Virus record (IMG/VR): IMGVR_UViG_3300047550_000671
Location: 1 to 35,705 of that record
DNA length: 35,705 nucleotides
Direction: 5' to 3' (one strand)
Source of the DNA: a virus
The stretch's first letter is position 1, and each line of letters starts with the position of its first letter. Position numbers and translations under genes: made by a program. This document shows, one piece after another, positions 15,909 to 22,919 of this stretch. A model generated the notes under the pieces. It saw only the letters and a list, made by a program, of their open reading frames with translations, was not told the origin of the DNA and did no database searches.

Positions 15909-16694
15909 TCAGCCCTGAATCCATGTCAATGGTTGGCTGTAATCTACATAACGCTTGAGTTCATCAATCAAACGCTCTTGTTCGGCTTTACCTTCTGACT
16001 TCATGGCCTGACCATTTAGTGAAGTACCACCACCTGGACCTGCGATAGTACCAAATTTTTCACGTGCCTCACCAATTATAATCTTTACTGTGGCTAATAT
16101 AAAATCGGTTAACCATACCCCGATGCCAGGATCCTGTAAAAGTTCAGTTTCTGGCCTAGTCATGTCTGCCCAAATCAATACACGCTCGCCTGTGCCCTTG
16201 AAGTCACGCACTACACGCAATACTTTAGTGACCGGGTTAAATGTATATGTCACATAACCACCAAACATACGAGCAGCCAATTCTACATAGCCTGCATAGA
16301 AATCATATGTTGCCATGCCGCCTGTATAATTATAATTCAATAGGTATGTGTTAAGGATAGCACTACTGAATGGGTCAAAACTTGTGCTACTTGGACCTGT
16401 CTCAAGACCTACTGTTCTACGAAAGATAGCACGAACATTGACATATTCGCTAGGCAATGTATAAGTGTCAACATTCTTGATGATAGTCATCAAGGTATAA
16501 CTTTCTTGTGTGCTATTCTGTGCTTTCTGACGATATACTTTGATAGCATAGTCATAAGCAGCCTCATAATGCTGCGGATCTAATTCTAAGTCTATGATAT
16601 CGCCACCTAGACGCAAACGCACATTATCAAATAATGCTTCTTTTAATTCTTGTAAGTTAGCGTTTGTAGGTACTGATAGTGGATCTGCGGCCAT
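15909..16694 (-). CDS. gp13: Neck protein, gp13-like (261 aa)
   Basis: Neck proteins join the completed head to the tail. The N-terminal half (NLQELKEALFDNVRLRLGG, IIDLELDPQHYEAAYDYAIK, VYRQKAQNSTQESY) and the following YTLPSEYVNVRAIFRRTVG strand have the layout of the T4-like gp13 family. A DPFSSAILNTYLLNYNY block near 105-121 and AREKFGTIAGPGGGTSLNG near 209-227 are conserved landmarks I recall from cyanophage versions. The length (261 aa) is a little below T4 gp13 (309 aa). It has its own GATAAATAC late promoter 22 bases upstream, set in a 10-bp inverted repeat. The gp14-like gene is 2.6 kb away on the other strand instead of adjacent as in T4. Gp13 is preferred over gp14; the exact number is not certain. 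Confidence 0.7.
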   Translation of the reverse strand: MAADPLSVPTNANLQELKEALFDNVRLRLGGDIIDLELDPQHYEAAYDYAIKVYRQKAQNSTQESYTLMTIIKNVDTYTLPSEYVNVRAIFRRTVGLETGPSSTSFDPFSSAILNTYLLNYNYTGGMATYDFYAGYVELAARMFGGYVTYTFNPVTKVLRVVRDFKGTGERVLIWADMTRPETELLQDPGIGVWLTDFILATVKIIIGEAREKFGTIAGPGGGTSLNGQAMKSEGKAEQERLIDELKRYVDYSQPLTWIQG

Positions 16695-16697
16695 GAT

Positions 16698-16731
16698 ATA
16701 TTCCGATTAATATATGTATTTATCGGAATAT
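16698..16731 (-). promoter_or_regulatory. 10-bp inverted repeat enclosing the gp13 late promoter
   Basis: ATATTCCGAT (16698-16707) and ATCGGAATAT (16722-16731) are perfect complements separated by 14 bases. The late motif GATAAATAC (16716-16724) overlaps the second arm, so the repeat could be an operator or, in read-through RNA, a hairpin. Confidence 0.5.
16716..16724 (-). promoter_or_regulatory. T4-like late promoter (GATAAATAC) for the gp13-like gene
   Basis: The minus strand reads CCGATAAATACATATATTAA, identical at its core to the promoters of the fibre, tube and scaffold-like genes. The spacing to the ATG is 22 bases. Confidence 0.72.
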
Positions 16732-17330
16732 TAGCCATAACTAAAAAGCGAGTTAAAGACGGGCGCGGTATTTGCAAGTTTAATGAAACGCTTCATACCG
16801 CGATCACTGATACGGAAAGCATAGCTATTACCCTCTTTATATTCAAAAAACGCTAGCCTGTCATCTCCGCGAATCGTATACTCTTTAAGTATATCACCGT
16901 TACTCATCAAGTGATACATTCTTAACTTATTTCTTGCATCCTCATAAGAATGCATAAGTTCATTTTCAATATCAGGATCGTCTTTAAAGTGAATAACTGT
17001 TTGTTCTGATACTTTACCAGTTTCTACATCAATAGTGACCCTAAGTTGGCTCTGTAACTTACGCTTAAAACTTGTATTTGCCCAGTCAGTAATAAGGATA
17101 TCATCATGTGTCATAGTACCCACAGTATGCGGTGCATCACTTGAACTTTTTCTAGTTTTAATCTCAAGTTGTAGATCGGGCATATCAATTACACCAGATG
17201 AGATACGATAACCCTGCTTGACTAGTTCTTGCTCAATAGCCTTGCCCATGCTACCGTCGCAACAGTTCTTTGCGTTGGGAAATGACAACTTACTAAAATC
17301 AGCCTTTACAGTTTTAACACGAATGGTCAT
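16731..17330 (-). CDS. MutH/Sau3AI-like PD-(D/E)XK nuclease (199 aa)
   Basis: Residues 26-60 read as a MutH/Sau3AI-type active site: G26-SMGKAIE33 (the G...G...E helix), then MPD52-LQLE56-IK58-T, the D-x3-ExK signature. A TVGTMTHDDILITDWANTSF stretch (69-88) follows, where MutH relatives have their substrate-facing loop, and a KLQSQLRVTID strand comes after it. The C-terminal ~70 residues are basic and aromatic. The family comprises sequence- or methylation-sensitive endonucleases used in mismatch repair or restriction. Here it overlaps the mazG stop by ATGA and closes an early-type operon. In a phage it might cut host DNA, exclude competitors or act in repair. The fold is well supported by motif; specificity is unknown. 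Confidence 0.65.
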   Translation of the reverse strand: MTIRVKTVKADFSKLSFPNAKNCCDGSMGKAIEQELVKQGYRISSGVIDMPDLQLEIKTRKSSSDAPHTVGTMTHDDILITDWANTSFKRKLQSQLRVTIDVETGKVSEQTVIHFKDDPDIENELMHSYEDARNKLRMYHLMSNGDILKEYTIRGDDRLAFFEYKEGNSYAFRISDRGMKRFIKLANTAPVFNSLFSYG

Positions 17331-17779
17331 AGGTCACCTTCTTTTCTATTCTCGCTCTGATAAACATCAAAGTACCCGCCCGGGTAACGAGCCTGCAATT
17401 TTTTGACATTTTCTGCGATGACTTCGTTAGGGTCTAACTCAAGTGCCCTGCAAGTATTGATCCAGTACCACATGATATCACCTAACTCACGCTTCATATG
17501 AAATAGATTTTCTTCATTGAGGGGCTTACCCTGAAACAGCATTTTCTTAACAATCTCAATCAACTCACCTGCTTCGGCAGTCAAGCCAATCGTGCCTGTC
17601 ATAAGCAATGGAACATTGATATCTGGACCATGCATGTATTCGCCGTCGCTGCCGTATGCTTCGTAGTTGGCATCTAGCCGATCCAGACGATTCATAAATG
17701 TTGTAAGGTCGTTGCTTTCTTTGCTAGTCACAGCCTTTACAAACTCCATATACTTTTGTAAATCAACTTGATTATTCAT
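17327..17779 (-). CDS. mazG: MazG-like nucleotide pyrophosphohydrolase (150 aa)
   Basis: All-alpha NTP pyrophosphatases hydrolyse NTP or dNTP to NMP and pyrophosphate, and phage MazG has been linked to nucleotide pools and (p)ppGpp-like signalling. The metal-binding motif ExxE(12-28)ExxD is intact: E69-AGE72 and, 26 residues on, E98-LGD101 in the segment HMKRELGDIMWYW. The length fits single-domain phage MazG. Phage-encoded MazG is common in T4-like cyanophages. The gene overlaps the 66-aa gene by 8 bases and the nuclease gene by ATGA, so the three are translationally coupled. The extra ~55 residues before the core (TFMNRLDRLDANYEAYGSDG) may form the dimer interface. Confidence 0.88.
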   Translation of the reverse strand: MNNQVDLQKYMEFVKAVTSKESNDLTTFMNRLDRLDANYEAYGSDGEYMHGPDINVPLLMTGTIGLTAEAGELIEIVKKMLFQGKPLNEENLFHMKRELGDIMWYWINTCRALELDPNEVIAENVKKLQARYPGGYFDVYQSENRKEGDL

Positions 17780-17972
17780 CTATTAATCCTCTAAACATTT
17801 GTTTTCTACCCTCAACACCTAAAATATGATCAAAAATTTCTCTTGTCCTCTGTAACATAGCACATGCCAACATCAATTGATCTTGCCGATTAGATGCGCT
17901 AGTGATAGCAGTATCAATTACTGCCATCAAAGTTTCCATTCTTTTTTCTAATGGGTCGAACGAATCTGTCAT
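17772..17972 (-). CDS. Small helical protein of unknown function (66 aa)
   Basis: A short acidic, probably all-helical protein starting MTDSFDPLEKRMETLMAVID. It has no membrane segment and no recognised motif. It overlaps the 51-aa membrane protein gene by ATGA at the start and mazG by 8 bases at the end, so it is almost certainly translated as part of the operon. It could be a small partner of MazG or of the membrane peptide; this is conjecture from position. Confidence 0.6.
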   Translation of the reverse strand: MTDSFDPLEKRMETLMAVIDTAITSASNRQDQLMLACAMLQRTREIFDHILGVEGRKQMFRGLIDE

Positions 17973-18124
17973 TTGTATTTTACTCCTAGTGCGTCACACA
18001 TCGCCATATACAGTATGAGACATGTGCCGAAAACAATATATGTTACTAAAGCAGGTAATACCCATATAGGCCATGTCACCACAATAATACCTGCTAAGAT
18101 TTTCTTTTTAGTATTATAATTCAT
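17969..18124 (-). CDS. Small membrane protein (51 aa)
   Basis: An ATG at 18122-18124 opens a 51-codon frame ending in TGA at 17969-17971. After a basic start (MNYNTKKK), residues about 9-44 are almost continuously hydrophobic (ILAGIIVVTWPIWVLP, then ALVTYIVFGTCLILYM). This is enough for one long or two short membrane helices, and a polar tail DALGVKYK follows. Its stop overlaps the ATG of the 66-aa gene and its start overlaps the stop codon of the 373-aa gene (TAATG arrangement). This double coupling strongly supports a real gene despite its size. A role in the inner membrane (holin-like, superinfection exclusion or sensor) is possible but not shown. Confidence 0.7.
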   Translation of the reverse strand: MNYNTKKKILAGIIVVTWPIWVLPALVTYIVFGTCLILYMAMCDALGVKYK

Positions 18125-19245
18125 TAGAATGCCTTTAAGATAATCATGTCAGCATTGAAGCGACCATTAGGTGTCACGCTCACAGCCTTGATGTCCTTGA
18201 AGAACTTTCGTGCTGCCGGTTTGCTACCCATGATCTCTTTGATCTGAGTTTCAGGCTTGCGCAATGTCTTGATCTCGCTTTGCTTAGTGCAGAATCCAAT
18301 CACAGTATTGCCTTTGACGCTAAGGCTCTTAGCATAGTCATCAGCAACATAGTGATGCATCTTGCGCTTCTTAGTGTCATAAACCCACGCTTCAGCACAA
18401 CCATGCAACTTAGTAGGGCTTACGCTGACCAATTCAAGTTTCTCAAGTTTAAATTCCTTGAGGTACTTCAACTTGCGAACGATCTTCTCAACAGGCACAG
18501 CCTTCTTAGCACGGGGCTTGCGACCGTTCTTCTTGATGTTGATGTAACTGTTGAGTTCGGCGATGACAGATTCGATAGTACTGATGATATTACGAATCTG
18601 AATCTTACCGAAACGATCATAGGCTTCGGTCAGTTGTTCATCTTTGCCCTCTTGCAATTCATAATATTCGTCTAACTTCTTTTTCCAAGCATCTACTAGA
18701 ATATTGATGTGTTGCGGCAAGATATTGTATTGGGACAATACTTGAACAACATTTATATTATTTTCTTTCTTACATCCATCGTTAAGATAATCGTCCCAAC
18801 GACCCTCAAGTTCGCCCCCTGCTTCATGCGCCTTGTCACGCATGATTTCTTGAACGTTGGGTCGATTACTAATAGGCTTTTCTACAGATTGCACGACCTC
18901 TACCGTACGGATCATACGGTCGATCTCGGTATTTAATCGTTGTGTATGCTCTTCGTCTACATAGCCGCGCATGAAGCATCGTGCTAGATACCCATAACTG
19001 GTAATGATCTGATTATCATGTACACGGCGTACAGCTTTGGATCTTGGGGTATCACCTTGCAGTTCCAAATATTGTGCGATAAATTCGCGGCAATCTTTCT
19101 TGTCGTAGAAATGCCCATACCATGTCAATGCGCTACCAAGTGACCATTTACTACCCTCTCCAAAAGCAGGCTCAGACCCCAAATACTTAGCGTCAGGGTC
19201 GCGAGGATGCAATTCTTTAACTTCAGTAGATTTAGAACGAGCCAT
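18124..19245 (-). CDS. Conserved phage protein of unknown function, early operon lead gene (373 aa)
   Basis: I do not recognise a function. The N-terminal ~110 residues are soluble and mixed (LTWYGHFYDKKDCREFIAQY, ITSYGYLARCFMRGYVDEEH). Residues about 165-260 are helical with a basic linker NIKKNGRKPRAKKAVPVEK. The C-terminal ~110 residues look like a beta-rich domain (KLELVSVSPTKLHGCAEAWV, DDYAKSLSVKGNTVIGFC, NADMIILKAF). The basic linker suggests nucleic-acid contact. It is the first gene after a strong sigma70-like promoter and is followed without gaps by the membrane peptide, 66-aa protein, MazG and MutH-like nuclease, so it is probably expressed early. Start chosen at the ATG 31 bases after the -10 element; AGACATGC context gives only a weak ribosome-binding site (CTGGAGA). 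Confidence 0.75.
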   Translation of the reverse strand: MARSKSTEVKELHPRDPDAKYLGSEPAFGEGSKWSLGSALTWYGHFYDKKDCREFIAQYLELQGDTPRSKAVRRVHDNQIITSYGYLARCFMRGYVDEEHTQRLNTEIDRMIRTVEVVQSVEKPISNRPNVQEIMRDKAHEAGGELEGRWDDYLNDGCKKENNINVVQVLSQYNILPQHINILVDAWKKKLDEYYELQEGKDEQLTEAYDRFGKIQIRNIISTIESVIAELNSYINIKKNGRKPRAKKAVPVEKIVRKLKYLKEFKLEKLELVSVSPTKLHGCAEAWVYDTKKRKMHHYVADDYAKSLSVKGNTVIGFCTKQSEIKTLRKPETQIKEIMGSKPAARKFFKDIKAVSVTPNGRFNADMIILKAF

Positions 19246-19275
19246 GCATGTCTCCAGATGTATTACGATTTATAT

Positions 19276-19304
19276 ATTCTAACAAACTAATAAGCATATG
19301 TCAA
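19276..19304 (-). promoter_or_regulatory. Strong sigma70-like early promoter (TTGACA-17-TAGAAT)
   Basis: On the minus strand a consensus -35 TTGACA (19299-19304) is exactly 17 bases from TAGAAT (19276-19281). It drives the 373-aa/membrane/66-aa/MazG/MutH-like operon and is the best host-type promoter in the window. Confidence 0.8.
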
Positions 19305-19331
19305 GTCCTATTTAAGCCGTTGTTTATATGA

Positions 19332-19339
19332 CTAAATAC
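19332..19339 (+). promoter_or_regulatory. Late-type motif (CTAAATAC) before the gp14-like gene
   Basis: The plus strand reads GACTAAATACTACTATG, a late-promoter core like that of the sheath gene, but only 4 bases before the gp14-like ATG. A transcript from it would be nearly leaderless, so either translation is leaderless or the real promoter is elsewhere. Confidence 0.4.
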
Positions 19340-19343
19340 TACT

Positions 19344-21062
19344 ATGCCCAAATTATCTCTTTATAGACCAACCAAACAGAATGATTATAAGTTCTTCGAT
19401 AGAACAATATCGGAGCAGTTAACTGTTGGCGGTACAGATTTGTACATACACAAGTACATGGGCCCGAATGCGCAGACACCAAGTCCTGACTATACACAAC
19501 CACAATATTTAAGTCCGGATCCGACACAGATACAAGATTTGCTATTTTTAGAAAATCGTGATCGTGTTTATGATCCAAATATTTATAGATTGCGCGGTCA
19601 TTACAATGTCCAAAATCTAGATTTCGATCTAAGCCAATTCGGCTTATTCTTGAATAATGACATTATTTTTATTACCGTCCACTACAACGACATGATCGAT
19701 ATCGTTGGAAGAAAATTAATGGTGGGCGATGTTTTAGAACTACCACATTTATTAGATTACAATCCATTAAAAGAAACTATACCAGTAGCACTAAAAAGAT
19801 TTTATTCAATAACAGACGCAAACTTTGCTAGCGAGGGTTTCAGCCAAACATGGTATCCACACTTGTGGCGCATTAAGTGCGAACCGTTAGTTGACAGTCA
19901 AGAATTTACACAGATTTTAACTGAACCAATAAACAAAGACAATTACTTAGGTCAGTGGGATAAAGATAAAGTTTATCCCCCTGGCTATGTGATAACTTAC
20001 GGCGATAAAAACTACATTAGTAAGATAGAAGTACCTGCAGGCATATACCCACCTAACCCAACTTATTGGGAACTAGATCCAAATCAAAATTTAAGAGATA
20101 TATTAGCAACATACAATAAAAACATTGAGATCAACAACGCACAACTTGAGGAAGCAAAACGAATCGTACCTAAAGCAGGTTACGATAACAGCAAACTCTA
20201 TGTCGTTCCTACATATGGTGTATATGAGAGTAACAATACTCCTTCAGGTAAATTAAATCAACCCGCACCACCTATCAATATAATTTCAAGTTCAGCAGGC
20301 GCGCCTAGCACTACTGGTACAGTCGTTTACATGCGCAGTCCTAAATATAAGAATCCTAGCATCGGCATACGAATCAATAAAGATGTGATCAAGAGCATAT
20401 GGGATATGACTGCTGATATGGATATCAAAGATAAATTTGATAAGTTTGTGCAAGCAAACCTTGAAGTTACAGAATCGAATCCATATGTGTTACCCGAAGG
20501 TTCAGGTAGTAGAGCGTTAGAAGGTCAAAAGATGTTGTCTGTTATGTCTGCGGGTCCAGTTACTGGTCCATATGGCACTGCGGATAACACTTATGCTACC
20601 GCTGACCAAGATCCAACACAACCTGGATTCACTGGCACTATCAGTACACAGATGGACTACAGAGCAGACTGTGATCCAGCATATCAATATATCAGTCGTG
20701 CAAGTCCAAGAAGTTTCGGTTATGAGACTGCATATCTAAGCGGAGATGGTCAAGCACCTAACGGATACCCTTCAGGTGCCGGCATCAGTTTCCCGCAAAA
20801 TCCACAGGTAGGTGATTACTTCTTACGCATAGATTATCTACCGCAAATATTATATCGCTGGGACGGACAACTATGGGTTCGTATATCAACTAATGTCAGA
20901 ACTGACACAGGCTTTACTGCTGATGACAAGGCGCAGAAATCCACATTTATCAATAATGAGGCAGTGATATATAACAATAACACTGCTAATGTGATACCTA
21001 GTGCGCAGCCATTATCAAGCATATTGCAATTAGCACCAGACAATTTACCACCGCAACCATAA
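19344..21062 (+). CDS. gp14: Neck protein, gp14-like, with long C-terminal extension (572 aa)
   Basis: Residues 1-190 follow the order of the T4 gp14 neck family: ISEQLTVGGTDLYIHKY, DLLFLENRDRVYD, FDLSQFGLFLNNDIIFITV, then GRKLMVGDVLELPHL and YPHLWRIKCEPLVDS near the end. T4 gp14 has 256 aa, so more than 300 residues are extra. Residues about 204-242 (QWDKDKVYPPGYVITYGDKN, then YPPNPTYWEL) resemble a small carbohydrate-binding (CBM5/12-like) module. Residues about 491-520 hold a W-rich unit (GDYFLRIDYLPQ, LYRWDGQLWVRIS). It is followed by gp15 after 9 bases, a plausible neck/tail-terminator pair on the plus strand. The gp14 assignment is by alignment from memory. Confidence 0.68.
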   Translation: MPKLSLYRPTKQNDYKFFDRTISEQLTVGGTDLYIHKYMGPNAQTPSPDYTQPQYLSPDPTQIQDLLFLENRDRVYDPNIYRLRGHYNVQNLDFDLSQFGLFLNNDIIFITVHYNDMIDIVGRKLMVGDVLELPHLLDYNPLKETIPVALKRFYSITDANFASEGFSQTWYPHLWRIKCEPLVDSQEFTQILTEPINKDNYLGQWDKDKVYPPGYVITYGDKNYISKIEVPAGIYPPNPTYWELDPNQNLRDILATYNKNIEINNAQLEEAKRIVPKAGYDNSKLYVVPTYGVYESNNTPSGKLNQPAPPINIISSSAGAPSTTGTVVYMRSPKYKNPSIGIRINKDVIKSIWDMTADMDIKDKFDKFVQANLEVTESNPYVLPEGSGSRALEGQKMLSVMSAGPVTGPYGTADNTYATADQDPTQPGFTGTISTQMDYRADCDPAYQYISRASPRSFGYETAYLSGDGQAPNGYPSGAGISFPQNPQVGDYFLRIDYLPQILYRWDGQLWVRISTNVRTDTGFTADDKAQKSTFINNEAVIYNNNTANVIPSAQPLSSILQLAPDNLPPQP

Positions 21063-21071
21063 GAGTGATAC

Positions 21072-22448
21072 ATGGCACAATTTTTTTACGACAATCAGAT
21101 ACGCAGATTTTTATTACAGTTCGCTAAGATTTTTAGCAACTGGTATGTCACTAGAGGCAAGGACCCTAACGGCAATGATATTTTGATGCGTGTGCCTATC
21201 ATGTACGGCGATCAAAGTAGAATCGTCAGCACAGTGATCGGTAACAACAGCGCAAGCACTACCCCTTCTGCACCATTGATTACTTATTGGATCACTGGAT
21301 TAGAATACGATCAGCGTAGAATGCAAGAGCCTACATTTATAGATAAGATAAATGTTCGTCAACGTGCATATAATCAAGAGACACAAACATACGATCAAAC
21401 TCAAGGACAAGCGTTTACAGTTGAAAGATTGATGCCTGTCCCTTATACATTAAGAATGCAGGTTGATATGTGGACTACCAACTATAATCAAAAATTAGAA
21501 TTAGTAGAGCAGTTGGGAACAATATTCAATCCTGCGCTAGAAATACAAAGCACAGACAACTTTGTTGACTGGACATCATTGACTGTAGTGTATCAAGATG
21601 GTATCACATTCAGTTCACGCAGCATTCCCCAAGGCACAGGTAATCCTATCGATGTGTTGAGTTGGAAGTTCTATATGCCTATATGGATTAGCACTTCAAC
21701 TAAACTCAAAAAGATGGGCGTCATCAATAAGATCATAGCCAGCATATACAAAGGCAGTGCATTGCAAGACATTCAAGACGAAGATTTATTATTGGGCACA
21801 AGACAAAAGATCACGCCATATGGTTATAAAGTATTGTTGATAGGCAACACATTACAACTATTGCCTGCTAATGAAGCATTCTATCCACCTAATACTGATC
21901 TTGACAATCCACCGCCACCCAACACCAATCTTTATTGGTCAAGTTTGTTGAACGTGTATGGTAAATTCAAGCCTGGTATAAGTCAGATATGGTTACAAAA
22001 TCCATATATGGAAGATGATATCGTAGGTACTATCGTACCCGATCCAGTGGATGATAGATTGTTGATATACAACATCGACCCAGATACACTACCGCAAAAC
22101 ACGTTAAACCCTGTCGATGCTGTCATCAATCCGCAATTGACAGGACCAAACGCAGGATTGCCTGGACCTATAAATGGGCGCAGATATCTTATCGTTGAAG
22201 ATATAGGTAGCGCAGGTAGCCCAACAGTCAGTTGGGGTAATCTAGTAGCCAAAGTAAATGACATCATAGAATATGATGCAGGGACTAGTTCTTGGTTCGT
22301 GAGTTTCGATGCTGAAACATCTACCTCTGTACAGTATGTGACTAATCTAACTACCAATATACAATATCGATATGTCCAAATTGAAGGACAATGGATGAAG
22401 TCATATGAAGGTTGGTACGATCAGGGCGATTACAGTATTGTAATTTGA
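21072..22448 (+). CDS. gp15: Tail terminator/sheath stabiliser gp15 (458 aa)
   Basis: T4 gp15 caps the finished tail and docks it to the neck. The N-terminus (FFYDNQIRRFLLQFAKIFSN, then RVPIMYGDQSRIVS) matches the T4 start pattern of YFYNSSFRRY ... LFSNI ... RVPITYAS. The next landmarks are ITGLEYDQRRMQ, VPYTLRMQVDMWTTNYNQKL and VEQLGTIFNPALEIQ, followed by LSWKFYMPIWIS, all in T4 order. It is 458 aa against 272 in T4, with the extra ~200 residues at the C-terminus rich in Asn, Pro and Gly and beta-like. It is coupled to the gp14-like gene. High confidence. Confidence 0.85.
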   Translation: MAQFFYDNQIRRFLLQFAKIFSNWYVTRGKDPNGNDILMRVPIMYGDQSRIVSTVIGNNSASTTPSAPLITYWITGLEYDQRRMQEPTFIDKINVRQRAYNQETQTYDQTQGQAFTVERLMPVPYTLRMQVDMWTTNYNQKLELVEQLGTIFNPALEIQSTDNFVDWTSLTVVYQDGITFSSRSIPQGTGNPIDVLSWKFYMPIWISTSTKLKKMGVINKIIASIYKGSALQDIQDEDLLLGTRQKITPYGYKVLLIGNTLQLLPANEAFYPPNTDLDNPPPPNTNLYWSSLLNVYGKFKPGISQIWLQNPYMEDDIVGTIVPDPVDDRLLIYNIDPDTLPQNTLNPVDAVINPQLTGPNAGLPGPINGRRYLIVEDIGSAGSPTVSWGNLVAKVNDIIEYDAGTSSWFVSFDAETSTSVQYVTNLTTNIQYRYVQIEGQWMKSYEGWYDQGDYSIVI

Positions 22449-22454
22449 TACCTT

Positions 22455-22473
22455 TTGTGTTAGACTAACACAA
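22455..22473 (+). promoter_or_regulatory. 19-bp perfect palindrome abutting the Nudix start codon
   Basis: TTGTGTTAG-A-CTAACACAA is a perfect palindrome of two 9-base arms around one base, and its last base is the A of the Nudix ATG. No Shine-Dalgarno sequence is visible. It may be a repressor operator or an RNA hairpin that masks the start codon. Confidence 0.5.
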
Positions 22474-22889
22474 TGAAAAATACTTCAGCTGGTATATTCT
22501 TCTACTGCACACCTACACAAAGATTCCTTTATCTTATGCGCAGTGACGCCAATTTTGCCTGGGGTGTTCCCGGTGGTAAGATAGAAGAAAATGAAACTTT
22601 GCTTGAGGGTTTACAAAGAGAATGCATGGAAGAGATTAGTTATTGGCCTTCGTCTGCTAAGTTGATACCTATACAGATGTTCGTTAATAACAGTTTCACT
22701 TATCACACTTTCTTCTGTGCTATCGATGAAGAGTTTGTTCCTATTCTCAATGATGAGCATGTAGGCTATGCATGGATAGGTCATGATCAGCATCCTAAGC
22801 CTATGCATCCTGGATTGTTCAGCACGATTAATATCGATATCGTCAAAGAAAAACTTAAATCCTTGACAGAAAATAAAAACGGGGCCTGA
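22473..22889 (+). CDS. Nudix hydrolase (138 aa)
   Basis: Nudix enzymes cleave nucleoside diphosphates linked to another group, using Mg2+. The complete Nudix box is present: G35-x5-E41-x7-R49-E50-x2-E53-E54, in the segment GGKIEENETLLEGLQREC followed by MEEI. The upstream FAWGVPGG strand and the downstream TYHTFFCAIDEE strand fit the fold. The length is typical of a single-domain enzyme. T4 NudE and related phage Nudix proteins act on ADP-ribose, NADH or Ap-n-A; the substrate here cannot be read. The gene follows gp15 by 24 bases, which hold a 19-bp palindrome in place of a ribosome-binding site. Its stop codon lies within the terminator hairpin. Confidence 0.9.
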   Translation: MKNTSAGIFFYCTPTQRFLYLMRSDANFAWGVPGGKIEENETLLEGLQRECMEEISYWPSSAKLIPIQMFVNNSFTYHTFFCAIDEEFVPILNDEHVGYAWIGHDQHPKPMHPGLFSTINIDIVKEKLKSLTENKNGA

Positions 22890-22900
22890 GCCCCGTTTTT
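22875..22900. terminator. Bidirectional rho-independent terminator
   Basis: A perfect 11-bp stem (AAAAACGGGGC at 22875-22885 with GCCCCGTTTTT at 22890-22900) encloses the loop CTGA. T runs follow the GC-rich core on both strands, so it serves the plus-strand Nudix unit and the convergent minus-strand coiled-coil gene. The Nudix TGA stop is in the loop. Confidence 0.92.
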
Positions 22901-22919
22901 ACTACTAAGTCATTGAGAC

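Noticed and set aside
19328-19366. 12-codon upstream open frame overlapping the gp14-like start
   Set aside because: It lies over the late-promoter motif and has no ribosome-binding site; most likely chance.
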